Source: Variovorax paradoxus (GTDB taxonomy: Bacteria; Pseudomonadota; Gammaproteobacteria; Burkholderiales; Burkholderiaceae_C). Taken from it: a stretch of 64,000 nt of DNA. Below, in pieces: positions 51,244-60,136 of this stretch; within the stretch, counting starts at the first letter, position 1; each line of letters opens with the position of its first letter. The notes under the pieces are model-generated. The model was given only the letters and a program-made list of their open reading frames with translations. It was not told the origin of the DNA and searched no databases. A program made the translations under genes and the position numbers. The stretch covers positions 3,983,001-4,047,000 of the forward strand of contig NZ_CP091716.1 of NCBI RefSeq assembly GCF_022009635.1, read 5' to 3'.

Positions 51244-53879
51244 GCATGAAGCTGCAACGTCTTCGCATCGAGAACTTCAAGCTGTTTCGCGCGCCGCTGG
51301 AGATAGACGGGCTCACGGATGGGTTGAACCTGTTCGCGGCCCCCAACGAATCGGGCAAGTCCACCGTGGCCGAAGCGATTCGCGCCGCGTTCTTCGAGCG
51401 GCACCGCTCCAGTGCGGTGGAGCATTTGCGGCCCTGGGGCGAAAGCTCGGCGACGCCCACGGTCGAACTCGACTTCGAGCTCGACGGGCGGCCCTGCCGG
51501 CTGACCAAGGCCTTCCTTGGCAAGAAGCGCTGCGAACTCAGCATCGACGGCAAGGCGATGGACGGCGCGGTGGCCGAAGACCATCTGGCGGCGCTGCTGG
51601 GGTTCAAGTTTCCGGGCAAGGGTGCGAGCACACCGGAGCACATGGGCATTCCGGGGCTGCTGTGGATCAAGCAGGGTACGTCGCACGACATCTCGAACGC
51701 GGTGGGTTTCGCGAGCGACCATCTGCGCAATGCGCTCGGCGAGTCGCTGGGCGAGCTGGCCTCGAGCAATGGCGATGCAGTGCTGAAGGCGGTGGAAAGC
51801 GAGCGCAACGAACTGCTCACGCCCGCCGCCGGCACGCCACGCGGTGCGTATGCGGACGCGATCAAGCTCAGGGACGAACTGGATGCCGAACTGAAGCGGT
51901 TGCGTGTCGATATCGAGGCGTACCAATCGGGCGTCGACCGTCTTTCGGGCCTGCGCCGCGACCACCAGCGCGACGAGGCCGCGCGCCCCTGGGCCGCGCT
52001 GCGGGAGCAACTCGTCGGCGCGCAGCAGCGTCTGGACGAGGCCAAGGGGCTGGCGGACCGCAAGGCCGTGCAAGACGCGGCGCTGCGGCAGGCCACGGTG
52101 CAGGTCAATGCCTTGCGCACCCAACTGCAGGCGATGGAGCGTGAGGAATCGACCGTTGTCCAGCGCGAAAAGAACCTGCTGACGGTGAAAGAAGGCCTCG
52201 CCAAGGCACAGGAAGAACTGCAGGCCTGGGAGCCGCGCCACGCGGCGGCGGCGCAGGCCGATGCCACCGCCCGTGAAGCGCTGCGGCTCGCACGCCAGGC
52301 GGCGGCACGGATCGCGCAGGAAAAAGCCGTCGAAGGGTTTGCCGAGCAACTCGCGGCCCTCATGCAAAGCCACGAAAAAGCGAAAGGCGAGCAGGACAAG
52401 GTCACGCGGCTGCAGGCTGAAGCGCAGGCGCTTGCCGTGCCTGAAGGCGAACTCAAGCGCCTGCAGCGGTGCGCGGACACGCTGCGCACCGCGCAGGCAA
52501 AGCTGGATGCTGTGGCTACCGCGCTGGAGTTCGACCTGTTGCCCGGCGCCGATGTGCGCGTGGCGGGCGCGGCGGTATCCGGGCTGACGCGCCAGACCGT
52601 CATCGCCCGCACCGGCATCGAGATCGCAGGCGTCGGCCGCATCACGGTGTTGCCCGGCGGCATCGACCTGGAAGCCCTGGCCATCGAGCGCGACCGTGCG
52701 CGCGACGAGCTGGCAGCGCGGCTGCAGGCCCTGCGTGCGGAGACTGTCGCGGCGGTCGAGGAGCGTGAACGGCTGCAGGCATCCCGCAAGGGTGAAGCTG
52801 CGGCGGCCGTCGCCGTGCTGGCTGCATTGGCACCCAAGGGCCTGAGCGCACTGGCCGCCGATATCGCCTTGCGCGAGGCGCGCCTCGTCGAAGCCCGGCA
52901 GGTGCTGCAATCCATGCCGGCGTCGACTGACGACGCCCCGGTAACGCCGATCGCACAGGCCGAGTCGGAGGAGGGCGCCGCCCGCGCCGCATTGGCGGAC
53001 GCGTCCGCCGCGCTGAACGACGCCAAGGTCGCGGCCGGCAATGCCCGCGAACAAGTCAAGGCCGCCGAAGCCGAGCTGGCCGCCGTGAAAGCCACCCTGA
53101 GCGACCCACAGCGCGCCGGCCGCAAGGCCGATGCCGGTGCGGCCCTGACCGATGCGCTGGCGCAGCATTCGGCCATCCAGGACAAGGTCGGCGAACTCGC
53201 GCAGCAGCTGCAGACCGTCAACCTGCCGGTGCTCTCGCAGGACGTCGAACGGCTGGAGCGCAGCGTGAAGCAGGCCGAGGCGGCGCACAGCCAGCGCGCG
53301 AACGACATCACGCGGCTCGAGGTCGAGCTTCAGGTGAAGGGCGCGGCGGGACTGGAGGAATCAGCGTCCGAAAAACAACGCGAGTTCGACCACGCCACGC
53401 GCCGATGCGCCGAGTTCGAGCGCCGCTCGAAAGCGCTCGACCACCTGCTCAAGCTGCTGCGCGAAAAGCGCTCGGCCCTTGCACGCCGCTTGCGGGCTCC
53501 GTTGCAGAAGCACCTCGACCACTACCTGCAGATCCTGTTTCCGGGCGCGCAGGTCGAAGTCGGCGAAGACCTGTCACCGGGCCGCATCACCCGCCAGGGT
53601 TTGCGCGGCGCCCAGAGCGGCGAATTCGAGGAACTGAGCGTGGGTGCGCGAGAGCAGATGGGCGTGGTCGCGCGACTGGCCTATGCCGACCTGCTGAAAG
53701 AAGCGCGCAAGCCGACCCTGCTGATCCTCGACGACGCGTTGGTCAACACCGACGAAGAACGCCTGAAGCAGATGAAACGGGTGCTGTACGACGCGGCGAC
53801 ACGGCACCAGATCCTGGTGTTCAGCTGCCACCCGGAGGCCTGGCGCGACCTGGGCGTGGTGGCGCGAAGCATTCCGTAG
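51240..53879 (+). CDS. SMC-like ATPase, SbcC/YhaN-like partner of the nuclease
   Basis: 879 residues, between YhaN (about 960) and short Rad50-like proteins. Walker A is AAPNESGKST (residues 33-42); the middle ~500 residues are Ala/Glu/Gln-rich coiled coil; the C-terminus has the signature-like LSVGAREQMGVVARLAYADLL and Walker B LLILDDALVNTD. The ATG overlaps the nuclease stop. A hairpin followed by T-rich DNA terminates the operon right after the TAG. Confidence 0.88.
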   Translation: MSMKLQRLRIENFKLFRAPLEIDGLTDGLNLFAAPNESGKSTVAEAIRAAFFERHRSSAVEHLRPWGESSATPTVELDFELDGRPCRLTKAFLGKKRCELSIDGKAMDGAVAEDHLAALLGFKFPGKGASTPEHMGIPGLLWIKQGTSHDISNAVGFASDHLRNALGESLGELASSNGDAVLKAVESERNELLTPAAGTPRGAYADAIKLRDELDAELKRLRVDIEAYQSGVDRLSGLRRDHQRDEAARPWAALREQLVGAQQRLDEAKGLADRKAVQDAALRQATVQVNALRTQLQAMEREESTVVQREKNLLTVKEGLAKAQEELQAWEPRHAAAAQADATAREALRLARQAAARIAQEKAVEGFAEQLAALMQSHEKAKGEQDKVTRLQAEAQALAVPEGELKRLQRCADTLRTAQAKLDAVATALEFDLLPGADVRVAGAAVSGLTRQTVIARTGIEIAGVGRITVLPGGIDLEALAIERDRARDELAARLQALRAETVAAVEERERLQASRKGEAAAAVAVLAALAPKGLSALAADIALREARLVEARQVLQSMPASTDDAPVTPIAQAESEEGAARAALADASAALNDAKVAAGNAREQVKAAEAELAAVKATLSDPQRAGRKADAGAALTDALAQHSAIQDKVGELAQQLQTVNLPVLSQDVERLERSVKQAEAAHSQRANDITRLEVELQVKGAAGLEESASEKQREFDHATRRCAEFERRSKALDHLLKLLREKRSALARRLRAPLQKHLDHYLQILFPGAQVEVGEDLSPGRITRQGLRGAQSGEFEELSVGAREQMGVVARLAYADLLKEARKPTLLILDDALVNTDEERLKQMKRVLYDAATRHQILVFSCHPEAWRDLGVVARSIP

Positions 53880-53880
53880 C

Positions 53881-53904
53881 GGCGCGCCGCGCCGTCTTCT
53901 TTTT
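53881..53904 (+). terminator. intrinsic terminator after the SbcC-like gene
   Basis: GGCGC/GCGCC (53881-53885, 53889-53893) form a short GC stem directly after the stop, followed by GTCTTCTTTTT. The T-run ends in the convergent DeoR stop codon. Confidence 0.55.
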
Positions 53905-54680
53905 CAGGCGATCAGCAGCCGCTCGCAGGCTTTTCGCAACGGCACCAGCGCGGGCAGCGTGCGCGCCTTGGCGTCGGTGACGATCGCGTCGATGTCTTCC
54001 GTGCGCGCATAAGTCACGCGGCTGGCCTGGCCGATCTTGGCGTGGTCGGCCAGCAGCACCAGCTGCTGCGCCTGCTCGGCCATGGCCCGCGCCACCGCCG
54101 CCTCGTGGTGCTCGAAGCTCATGGCGCCGTGCTTGGCGTGCAGGGCCACGGGCGACAGCATCGCCACGTCGGCGCGATAGCGGCGGATGGCCTCGACCGT
54201 GATGTCGCCGCAGGTGGCCTGCGTCTTCACGTCGATCTCTCCGCCCAGCAGGATGGTCTTGTTGCCGGTCAGCCGGCCTTCGCTGGATCCTTCGAGCTTG
54301 AGCGCGATGCTCAGCGAATTGGTGATGACCGTCATGCCGCTCAGCGCGGCAAGCTCTTCCGCCAGGATCGACATGGTGCTGCCCGCGTCGAGGAACACCG
54401 TTTGCCCCGGCTCCAGCAGCGTGACCGCCGCCTTGGCGATGGCGCGCTTCTCGCGCTGCCGGGCCACCAGTCGCACCGCCAGAGGCGGCTCGGGTTCCAC
54501 GCCGGTGGCGATGGCGCCACCATGCACGCGCCGAAGTTCGCCGAGGCCTTCGAGCTCCAGCAGGTCACGGCGGACGGTCTCGCGAGACACCGCAAGGTCC
54601 TGCACGATGCGGTCGACGCTGAGTCGGGAGAAAGTGGCCAGCAGGCTGCGGATGCGCAGGAATCGTTCTTCTTGAAGCAT
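53904..54680 (-). CDS. DeoR/GlpR-family transcriptional regulator
   Basis: 258 residues. The N-terminal helix-turn-helix LSVDRIVQDLAVSRETVRRDLLELE and the signature ELRRVHGGA are standard. The C-terminal sugar-phosphate-binding domain has VFLDAGSTMSILAEEL and VITNSLSIALKL. These regulators sense sugar phosphates or glycerol-3-phosphate. It converges on the SbcC-like gene and follows the phospholipase gene beyond a terminator, so its target is not evident; a glycerol-3-phosphate link to phospholipid breakdown is only a guess. Confidence 0.9.
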   Translation of the reverse strand: MLQEERFLRIRSLLATFSRLSVDRIVQDLAVSRETVRRDLLELEGLGELRRVHGGAIATGVEPEPPLAVRLVARQREKRAIAKAAVTLLEPGQTVFLDAGSTMSILAEELAALSGMTVITNSLSIALKLEGSSEGRLTGNKTILLGGEIDVKTQATCGDITVEAIRRYRADVAMLSPVALHAKHGAMSFEHHEAAVARAMAEQAQQLVLLADHAKIGQASRVTYARTEDIDAIVTDAKARTLPALVPLRKACERLLIA

Positions 54681-54745
54681 TGAAACGCCGTGGTGAAAAG
54701 AAAGAGCGGCGCCATTGTGCCTACCACCGGCGCGATGCCGGTGGG

Positions 54746-54776
54746 AAAACAGGCGGCCCCGCAGGGCGAAGCCGCC
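54746..54776 (-). terminator. terminator-like hairpin after the phospholipase C gene
   Basis: On the minus strand GGCGGC (54771-54776) and its complement at 54752-54757 flank a GC-rich loop and are followed by TGTTTT, 8 nt after the phospholipase stop. A second perfect stem, CCACCGGC/GCCGGTGG (54724-54744), lies further on. Together they separate the operon from the DeoR gene. Confidence 0.5.
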
Positions 54777-54783
54777 GCCGGCG

Positions 54784-57060
54784 TCAGAGGTCGGCCATGC
54801 CCATGGCGGGATCGCTCACCGAGTGCCTGCCGGTTTCCACGCGGCCTGCGAAGCGGCGGTAGTAGCTGGGATCGCTGTCGCATGTCACGGCGAAGTCATA
54901 CCAGCAGCCGCTGGCCGACAGGTCCCAGTGCTGCTCGGCGACAGTGCCGCCGCTGACCGTCGCGGTCCACGGGCCGTCGTCGCGGTAGGCCTTGGCACGG
55001 ATGGTGAACTTGCAGGCGTTCTTGCCGCCGTTGAGCATCTTCAGGTAGACGTTGCCGTTGGCGATGTCGTAGCACACGCGAACTTCAGGCACTGCAACGT
55101 CGCCCGCGCGCAGGGTGTTGAGGTTGCCCTTGAAGTGGCGGTGATAGCCGTTGGGGCCAAGCACCCACAGGTCGTAGAAGCCGCTGTTGTCGGCCATCGG
55201 GCTCCAGGTGTCGTCGAGCGTCTTGCCGGCTTCGACCATGTAGCGGCGTGGCAGCAGGCCGAGATTGAGCTTGTCGTACACGTGGAACACGGCAGCCGCC
55301 TTGCCGGTGTTGGCAAACAGCAGTTGCAGCTTGCCGTTGACGACGTCGCTGCGCGCGCTGGTGTGCAGCTCGTAGGGCAGGGCGCGCGAAGGACGGGTGC
55401 CGGTGGCCTGGCGAGGCAGTTGCGGGTCGAGCGGCACCGGGATCTGCGGCAGCGCCTGCTGGTCGGCGCGCAACTGGTTGGCCTGGGCCAGGGTCATGCG
55501 CCCGGCCAGCGCCGGCAGTGCATCGTTGTTGGGCGAGACGAAGTTGAACGCACTGGTCAGATCGCCGGCGATGGCGCGACGGTACGGCGAGATGTTCATT
55601 TCCCTGACCCCGAAGCGCGCCTCGAGAAAGCGCAGCACCGAGGTGTGGTCGAACACCTGGGAGTTGACCCAGCCACCGCGGCTCCACGGCGAAATGACAT
55701 ACATCGGCACGCGCGGCCCCGGGCCGTAGACGCGGCCGTCCGAAGGCACGGTGGTGCTGCCGACCAGCGGGTACGTATGACGCTCGAAGGCCACGTCGGC
55801 GTCGGACAGCGTGGTCTTGCCGGCGACGGCGCCCGTGGGGTTGGTCGGGTCGATCAGCGAAGGTGCCGAAGGCGAGGGCATGTGGTCGAAGTAGCCGTCG
55901 TTCTCGTCGAAGTTGACGATGAACACCGTCTTGCTCCAAACGTCTGGATATGCGGTGAGTGCGTCCAGCACCTCCTGGATGTACCACGCGCCCTGCACAG
56001 GGCTCGAAGGGCCGGGGTGTTCGGAGTACGTGGCAGGCGCCACGATCCAGGACACCTGGCGGAGCTTGCCGTTGGCCACGTCTTGCTTGAAGGTGCCGAG
56101 GAAGCCACCGTCGGGCATGGTGTTGGCAACGCCCTTGTAGAGCGGGTTGCCCGCGTCGTCGCTGGCGGGGTCATAGGCGGTCACGGTCTGGCCCGCGGGC
56201 GGACTGGCGTCGCCGTCGTAGCACATCTTGTTCTTGCCCGAGACTTTGTTGGCCATGCGGTACTGCTTAAAGCCGTGCAGCGGGTTGTCGGTGTAGTTGT
56301 CTGGCAGGTTCTGGTAGACGATCCAGCTGACCTTGGCTTCCTCCAGACGCTCTGGGTAGGTCTTCCAGTCGCAGCCGTATCCGGTCGAGTCGCCATTGGG
56401 GTCCGTGTCCGGGTTCCACGGATAGCGCAGGTTCTCCCAGGTGTTGTCGATCGAGGCCGTGCCCGCCAGACCGGTGCCGACCTGGCCAGACGGGCCATTG
56501 GTGCCGCTCCAATGGAACAGTCGGTTCGAATTGGTGCCCGTATGCATGCCGCAGTGATAGGCGTCGCACAGCGTGAAGGCGTTGGCCAGCGCGTACTGGA
56601 AAGGCAGTTCCGCCTGCATGAAGTAGCCCATGGACGCGGTGTTCTTGTAGCGCGGCCACTGGTACATGCGCCCGCCGTCCCAGGCGTTCTGCGCATCGCC
56701 CCAGCTGTGCGGCGTACCGCTCACGCGCTGTGCATTGCCCTTGCTCTGGTCAAGGTGATAGGGCAGCACCGGCTTGCCGGCAGAGTCGCTCTGTTGCCAG
56801 ACATTCATGCCCTTGGGCAGCGGAATCGTGAAACGGTCACCAAAGCCACGAACGCCCATCAGCGTGCCGAAGTAGTGGTCGAACGAGCGGTTCTCCTGCA
56901 TCAGGATCACGACGTGTTCGACGTCCATGATCGTGCCGGTCTTGTTGTTGGCCGGGATGGCCAGTGCGCGGCGAATGCTGGGCGGAAATGCAGTCAGCGC
57001 GACAGCGGCGAGGCCCGACGAAGCGGTGCCCTTGAGAAAGTTGCGGCGTGAGTTCTTCAT
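54784..57060 (-). CDS. phosphocholine-specific phospholipase C (Tat-exported)
   Basis: 758 residues, in the PlcN/PlcH size class. The N-terminus SRRNFLKGTASSGLAAVALTA is a clear Tat signal. ENRSFDHYFGT (56-66) is the phosphoesterase family hallmark; HTGTNSNRLFHWSGT and FDENDGYFDHMPSP carry further metal-binding residues. The last ~180 residues hold two copies of the PLC C-terminal domain. The enzyme cleaves phosphatidylcholine or sphingomyelin outside the cytoplasm. It is third in an operon with a phosphodiesterase-type lipoprotein under a Pho-box-like site, pointing to phosphate scavenging. Confidence 0.92.
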   Translation of the reverse strand: MKNSRRNFLKGTASSGLAAVALTAFPPSIRRALAIPANNKTGTIMDVEHVVILMQENRSFDHYFGTLMGVRGFGDRFTIPLPKGMNVWQQSDSAGKPVLPYHLDQSKGNAQRVSGTPHSWGDAQNAWDGGRMYQWPRYKNTASMGYFMQAELPFQYALANAFTLCDAYHCGMHTGTNSNRLFHWSGTNGPSGQVGTGLAGTASIDNTWENLRYPWNPDTDPNGDSTGYGCDWKTYPERLEEAKVSWIVYQNLPDNYTDNPLHGFKQYRMANKVSGKNKMCYDGDASPPAGQTVTAYDPASDDAGNPLYKGVANTMPDGGFLGTFKQDVANGKLRQVSWIVAPATYSEHPGPSSPVQGAWYIQEVLDALTAYPDVWSKTVFIVNFDENDGYFDHMPSPSAPSLIDPTNPTGAVAGKTTLSDADVAFERHTYPLVGSTTVPSDGRVYGPGPRVPMYVISPWSRGGWVNSQVFDHTSVLRFLEARFGVREMNISPYRRAIAGDLTSAFNFVSPNNDALPALAGRMTLAQANQLRADQQALPQIPVPLDPQLPRQATGTRPSRALPYELHTSARSDVVNGKLQLLFANTGKAAAVFHVYDKLNLGLLPRRYMVEAGKTLDDTWSPMADNSGFYDLWVLGPNGYHRHFKGNLNTLRAGDVAVPEVRVCYDIANGNVYLKMLNGGKNACKFTIRAKAYRDDGPWTATVSGGTVAEQHWDLSASGCWYDFAVTCDSDPSYYRRFAGRVETGRHSVSDPAMGMADL

Positions 57061-57086
57061 GATGTTGTTCTGTGATTTCGAGGTGT

Positions 57087-57263
57087 TCAGGGCGCGCAGC
57101 GCATCTCGGGTTTGACGCTCGTGTCCGGTGGCGTTGGTGTTCCGGTGCCGGGCAGGCCGCCGACAACACCGCCGCCGCCGTTGCTGCCGCCGCCGCAAGC
57201 GGAAAGCACGCAGGCAAGGATGAGCACGGGTATCAGTCGCGGGGTCGATGAAAGAAATTGCAT
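57087..57263 (-). CDS. very small predicted lipoprotein
   Basis: 58 residues. The sequence begins MQFLSSTPRLIPVLILACVL and has the lipobox VLSAC, then a Gly-rich and Thr/Pro-rich tail ending MRCAP. AGAGGA 7 nt before the ATG supports translation. It lies 46 nt after the phosphodiesterase and 26 nt before the phospholipase, so it belongs to that operon. Tiny Gly-rich lipoproteins beside secreted enzymes may help secretion or anchoring; no function is known. Confidence 0.6.
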   Translation of the reverse strand: MQFLSSTPRLIPVLILACVLSACGGGSNGGGGVVGGLPGTGTPTPPDTSVKPEMRCAP

Positions 57264-57309
57264 GGGTCGGTCCTCTTTGGTCGAAGTGGCGTGTGCAGGG
57301 GGGAGAAAT

Positions 57310-59373
57310 TCAGGGGGCCAGCGTCGCCAACGGACGGGCGGCCTGGTAGATGCTCTTGATCTCGTCCGCGGTGAGCGCGCGGTTCCAGATCGCGAAGTCG
57401 TTGAAGTCCATGGCGCCGCGCGGGGCGCTGTTGCCCGCGCGCTTGTAGTAAAGGCCGGTGCCGTCTTCGTTCAGGCCGATGCCGTTCTTGAGGCCGCCGA
57501 GCTTGGCGACCAGTGCGGCCGAGAGGGTCACGCCGCCGGTCTGAACGCCTTTGACGGGATCGATGACGTAACCCTTCATGGCCGTCCCGGTCTTGTCGAT
57601 GACCATCGCCACGTAGGCCCACTTGCCGGCGCTCAGGAAGTGGACGCCGCCGATTTCTCCGCGCGAACCGCCCAGGCCCGTGTTGAACCGCAGTTCGCAG
57701 TTGCCGAACATGCCGATGGCGATGCCTTCGTTGTTGCCGTTGTCGTAGTTCTTGTTGGCGATGACCGACGCGCCGTAGCCCACGCCTTGGGTGCAGGTGG
57801 CGTCGGTGCGCATCCAGAAGCCGATGGTGAAGGCGGTGACCGCGGGGTCCGTCGTCACGTCGTTGGTCTGCATCAGTCGGTAGCCCGACATGCCGGCCGC
57901 GTTCACGATGCGGTTGTCCACGCGCAGTGCCTTGGCCTGAAAGCGTGGCTTGAAGCCATCGTCATCTACCAGCGAGCCGGCGGCGGCGTCCACGGCCCAG
58001 GGGGCGAGCGTCGAGGCACCGGTCCTGACGTCGAGCGTGGGAAGCGCATCGAGCGGGTAGTAGTTGACGAGGCCGTTGAGCAGCGTGAGCGGCAGCGGAA
58101 CCGGCTTGACGGCAGTGATGGTGAGCGAGGTGTCGCCTGCCACCACGGTATAGAGGTAGCTGAAGTTGCTGTCCTTCACGCCTTCGAGGGTGTCGGTGTA
58201 CGCAGTGCTGCCCGCGGCCAAGGTAGCGACCTGCTTGCCGTCGCGCAGGACCTGCACCGGCACATTGGTGCTGCCTGCGAGCTTCCAGGAGAGTTCGACG
58301 CTGTCCTTGTCGGCGCCGATGCCGGCTGCGAGTTCGCGGATGCTGGTGGCGCCTTGGAGCGCGACGCCGTTCAACGTGTAGCTCGATGGCGCTGGCGGGG
58401 TGCCCAGGTGACGCAGCACGGTCGGCGCGATGTCGGTGGCGGCGGCCAGGCGCAGCAACGTGCTGTCGGTCGGGGCGGCCGTGTCGACTCCGGGCAATGC
58501 CGGCAAGGTCTTGTTGCTGGCGATGAAGACGGTCTTGTCCGCAATGGCCTGCTGTCCGCCGCTGGTACCGAAGACATCGAGGCCATGGCCAGTGGTGAGA
58601 ATCACCAGCCAGTCTTCCTTCGAGTCATTGGCGGTGCGCTGTGCGATACGCGCAAGCAGCTTGCCGACGGCGGCGGAGGTGTCGGAGATGGCGCGCTGGT
58701 AGTCGGCGCCCTTCAGGCCGCTGTTGGCCACCATGGCGGCAGGCGCACCGTATTGGGCTACCAGCAGGTCGTAGCCGGCATCGATGAGTTGGGCCGTGCG
58801 GTCGGTCACGCAGGCGTCGGCTCCCGCGCAGTCGACCGCGGCGTCGATTGCGCCGGGCTCGTTGCCCAGCAGAGCAGGGTAGAGCGCATTCGCGGTGACG
58901 GCGCCGGTCTTGTAGCCAGCCGAAGCGTTCTGTTTGGCGATGGCGAAGATCGAGGGTGCGAGCTTGGCGTCGATGCGCTGGGTGCCGCCGGTGCCGCGCA
59001 CGCCGTGGCGGTTGGCCCAGGTGCCGGTCAGCAGCGTGGCCCATCCCTGGCTGTCGTAAGTCGGTTGCTCGCTGAGCGTGCCGGCGATGCCGCCGGTCCA
59101 TGCGGGGGCGATGCGAAGCGACTGCAGCGCGGGTGCCTTGCCTTGCGCGACCGCATCGCGCAGCGCCGCATGCGTGAGTCCGTCGATCTCGACCACCAGC
59201 GCCTTCGGGCCGCTCTTGCCCTGGTTGGTCGTGGTGCCTGGTGTGCCGCCGGTGACTGGCGGAAAGAATGCGCCGCCATTGTCTCCGCCACCCCCGCCGC
59301 AGCCGGAAAGCAAGAAGACGGTGGCGGCCCCCAATGCCGCAAGCCCGCTGTATGCGGTTGTTCCTCTGATCAT
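57310..59373 (-). CDS. alkaline-phosphatase-superfamily phosphodiesterase lipoprotein with LamG domain
   Basis: 687 residues. The lipobox is FLLSGC (C25), followed by poly-Gly. Residues ~58-345 are a type I phosphodiesterase/nucleotide pyrophosphatase-like domain (ALVVEIDGLTHAALRDAV; GWATLLTGTWANRHGVRG; VILTTGHGLD). A linker leads to a LamG/concanavalin-like domain (about 425-680; VNYYPLDALP, FTIGFWMRTDA, DFNDFAIWNRALTADEI), likely a carbohydrate binder. GAGGGA lies 5 nt before the ATG. It heads the operon with the small lipoprotein and phospholipase C. Substrate unknown; a phosphodiester of the outer surface is likely. Confidence 0.82.
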   Translation of the reverse strand: MIRGTTAYSGLAALGAATVFLLSGCGGGGGDNGGAFFPPVTGGTPGTTTNQGKSGPKALVVEIDGLTHAALRDAVAQGKAPALQSLRIAPAWTGGIAGTLSEQPTYDSQGWATLLTGTWANRHGVRGTGGTQRIDAKLAPSIFAIAKQNASAGYKTGAVTANALYPALLGNEPGAIDAAVDCAGADACVTDRTAQLIDAGYDLLVAQYGAPAAMVANSGLKGADYQRAISDTSAAVGKLLARIAQRTANDSKEDWLVILTTGHGLDVFGTSGGQQAIADKTVFIASNKTLPALPGVDTAAPTDSTLLRLAAATDIAPTVLRHLGTPPAPSSYTLNGVALQGATSIRELAAGIGADKDSVELSWKLAGSTNVPVQVLRDGKQVATLAAGSTAYTDTLEGVKDSNFSYLYTVVAGDTSLTITAVKPVPLPLTLLNGLVNYYPLDALPTLDVRTGASTLAPWAVDAAAGSLVDDDGFKPRFQAKALRVDNRIVNAAGMSGYRLMQTNDVTTDPAVTAFTIGFWMRTDATCTQGVGYGASVIANKNYDNGNNEGIAIGMFGNCELRFNTGLGGSRGEIGGVHFLSAGKWAYVAMVIDKTGTAMKGYVIDPVKGVQTGGVTLSAALVAKLGGLKNGIGLNEDGTGLYYKRAGNSAPRGAMDFNDFAIWNRALTADEIKSIYQAARPLATLAP

Positions 59374-59405
59374 GTCGTTCCCTCAAGAAGTTGAAATTCG
59401 CCTGC

Positions 59406-59420
59406 AACGCAAATTGCGTT
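59406..59420. promoter_or_regulatory. 15-bp palindrome in the phosphodiesterase leader
   Basis: AACGCAA (59406-59412) and TTGCGTT (59414-59420) form a perfect palindrome 33 nt before the start codon, downstream of the Pho-box-like site. It suits a second regulator's operator; identity unknown. Confidence 0.35.
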
Positions 59421-59500
59421 TACTTGTGTTTAGGTATGGAAAGGTTTTTTGCAAAAATTGCCACAAACACAAGCAATGCCACTGATCTTGCGGATGCAAG

Positions 59501-59518
59501 GTGACATCTCTTTGACAA
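59501..59518 (-). promoter_or_regulatory. Pho-box-like element (PhoB site)
   Basis: On the minus strand TTGTCAA, a 4-nt spacer AGAG, then ATGTCAC match the two 7-bp repeats of the PhoB box (consensus CTGTCAT, 4 nt, CTGTCAY) with TGTCA in each. A possible -10, CAAGAT, begins about 10 nt downstream, as at PhoB-dependent promoters lacking a good -35. The site is 128 nt upstream of the phosphodiesterase start, and the operon it would drive encodes two phosphoester hydrolases. Confidence 0.6.
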
Positions 59519-59620
59519 CGCTTACAAAACTACTCATCGAGTGACGCGGCTAGATGGCGGTGCCGCCGTGCGCTTTTTTTGCGCGCCGTCCTACGTCCGA
59601 GAGACGCTGCGGAATTTCAG

Positions 59621-60067
59621 ATGGCACTCATGCAAGGCTTTCTGGATCGCGCGCTGCAACTGCTCCAGCAACTGGCGTATGCCCGTGTGCTGAGCGAGTT
59701 CCATCGCCTTCAGGATCTGCGTTGCAGGGCTTCCGATATCTGCAGCCACGGTTTCGTGACGGCACAGGAACGCTTGGTGCTTTGCGAGCAGCAGCTGGAG
59801 GTTTTTCAGCGGACGCTGGACAACCCGGACAAGGTGGCCGCTGTGCGCCTGGCCCGGGCGCTCTACCTGCGCATGCTGCTGAGCAGCGCGGCCACGCGGC
59901 TGCAACCATGGAGCGACGGGGAAGACATCACCGGAATGCCGCTGTCGCACATGTTCGAGTGGATATCGCACGACTTCGAGCGACTCGAACTGGCCGCGCT
60001 GGAGGATGCGATGACGCCCGCCGAGATCGTGCTGTATGCACGCTCGATCGAAGGCGTCCACGGCTGA
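59621..60067 (+). CDS. hypothetical helical protein
   Basis: 148 residues from the ATG of MALMQGFLDRALQLLQQL; an upstream in-frame TTG would add 14 residues. The sequence is almost all amphipathic helix, Leu/Arg/Gln-rich, with two Cys (DLRCRASDIC) early. There is no signal peptide. I recognise no family. It is divergent from the phosphodiesterase operon and 69 nt before another unknown gene on the same strand. Confidence 0.55.
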   Translation: MALMQGFLDRALQLLQQLAYARVLSEFHRLQDLRCRASDICSHGFVTAQERLVLCEQQLEVFQRTLDNPDKVAAVRLARALYLRMLLSSAATRLQPWSDGEDITGMPLSHMFEWISHDFERLELAALEDAMTPAEIVLYARSIEGVHG

Positions 60068-60136
60068 GCGGAGCGCAGACCCGCCCAGCGTAGAAAAAAG
60101 GTTTCGTGCGCAACCGATTTTCGGTAGAGTGGTTCG

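Noticed and set aside
59540..59590. Intrinsic terminator with a run of seven T on the plus strand.
   Set aside because: No good stem precedes the T-run with a proper loop; GGCGG/CCGCC has only 2 nt between the arms, and no gene ends there.
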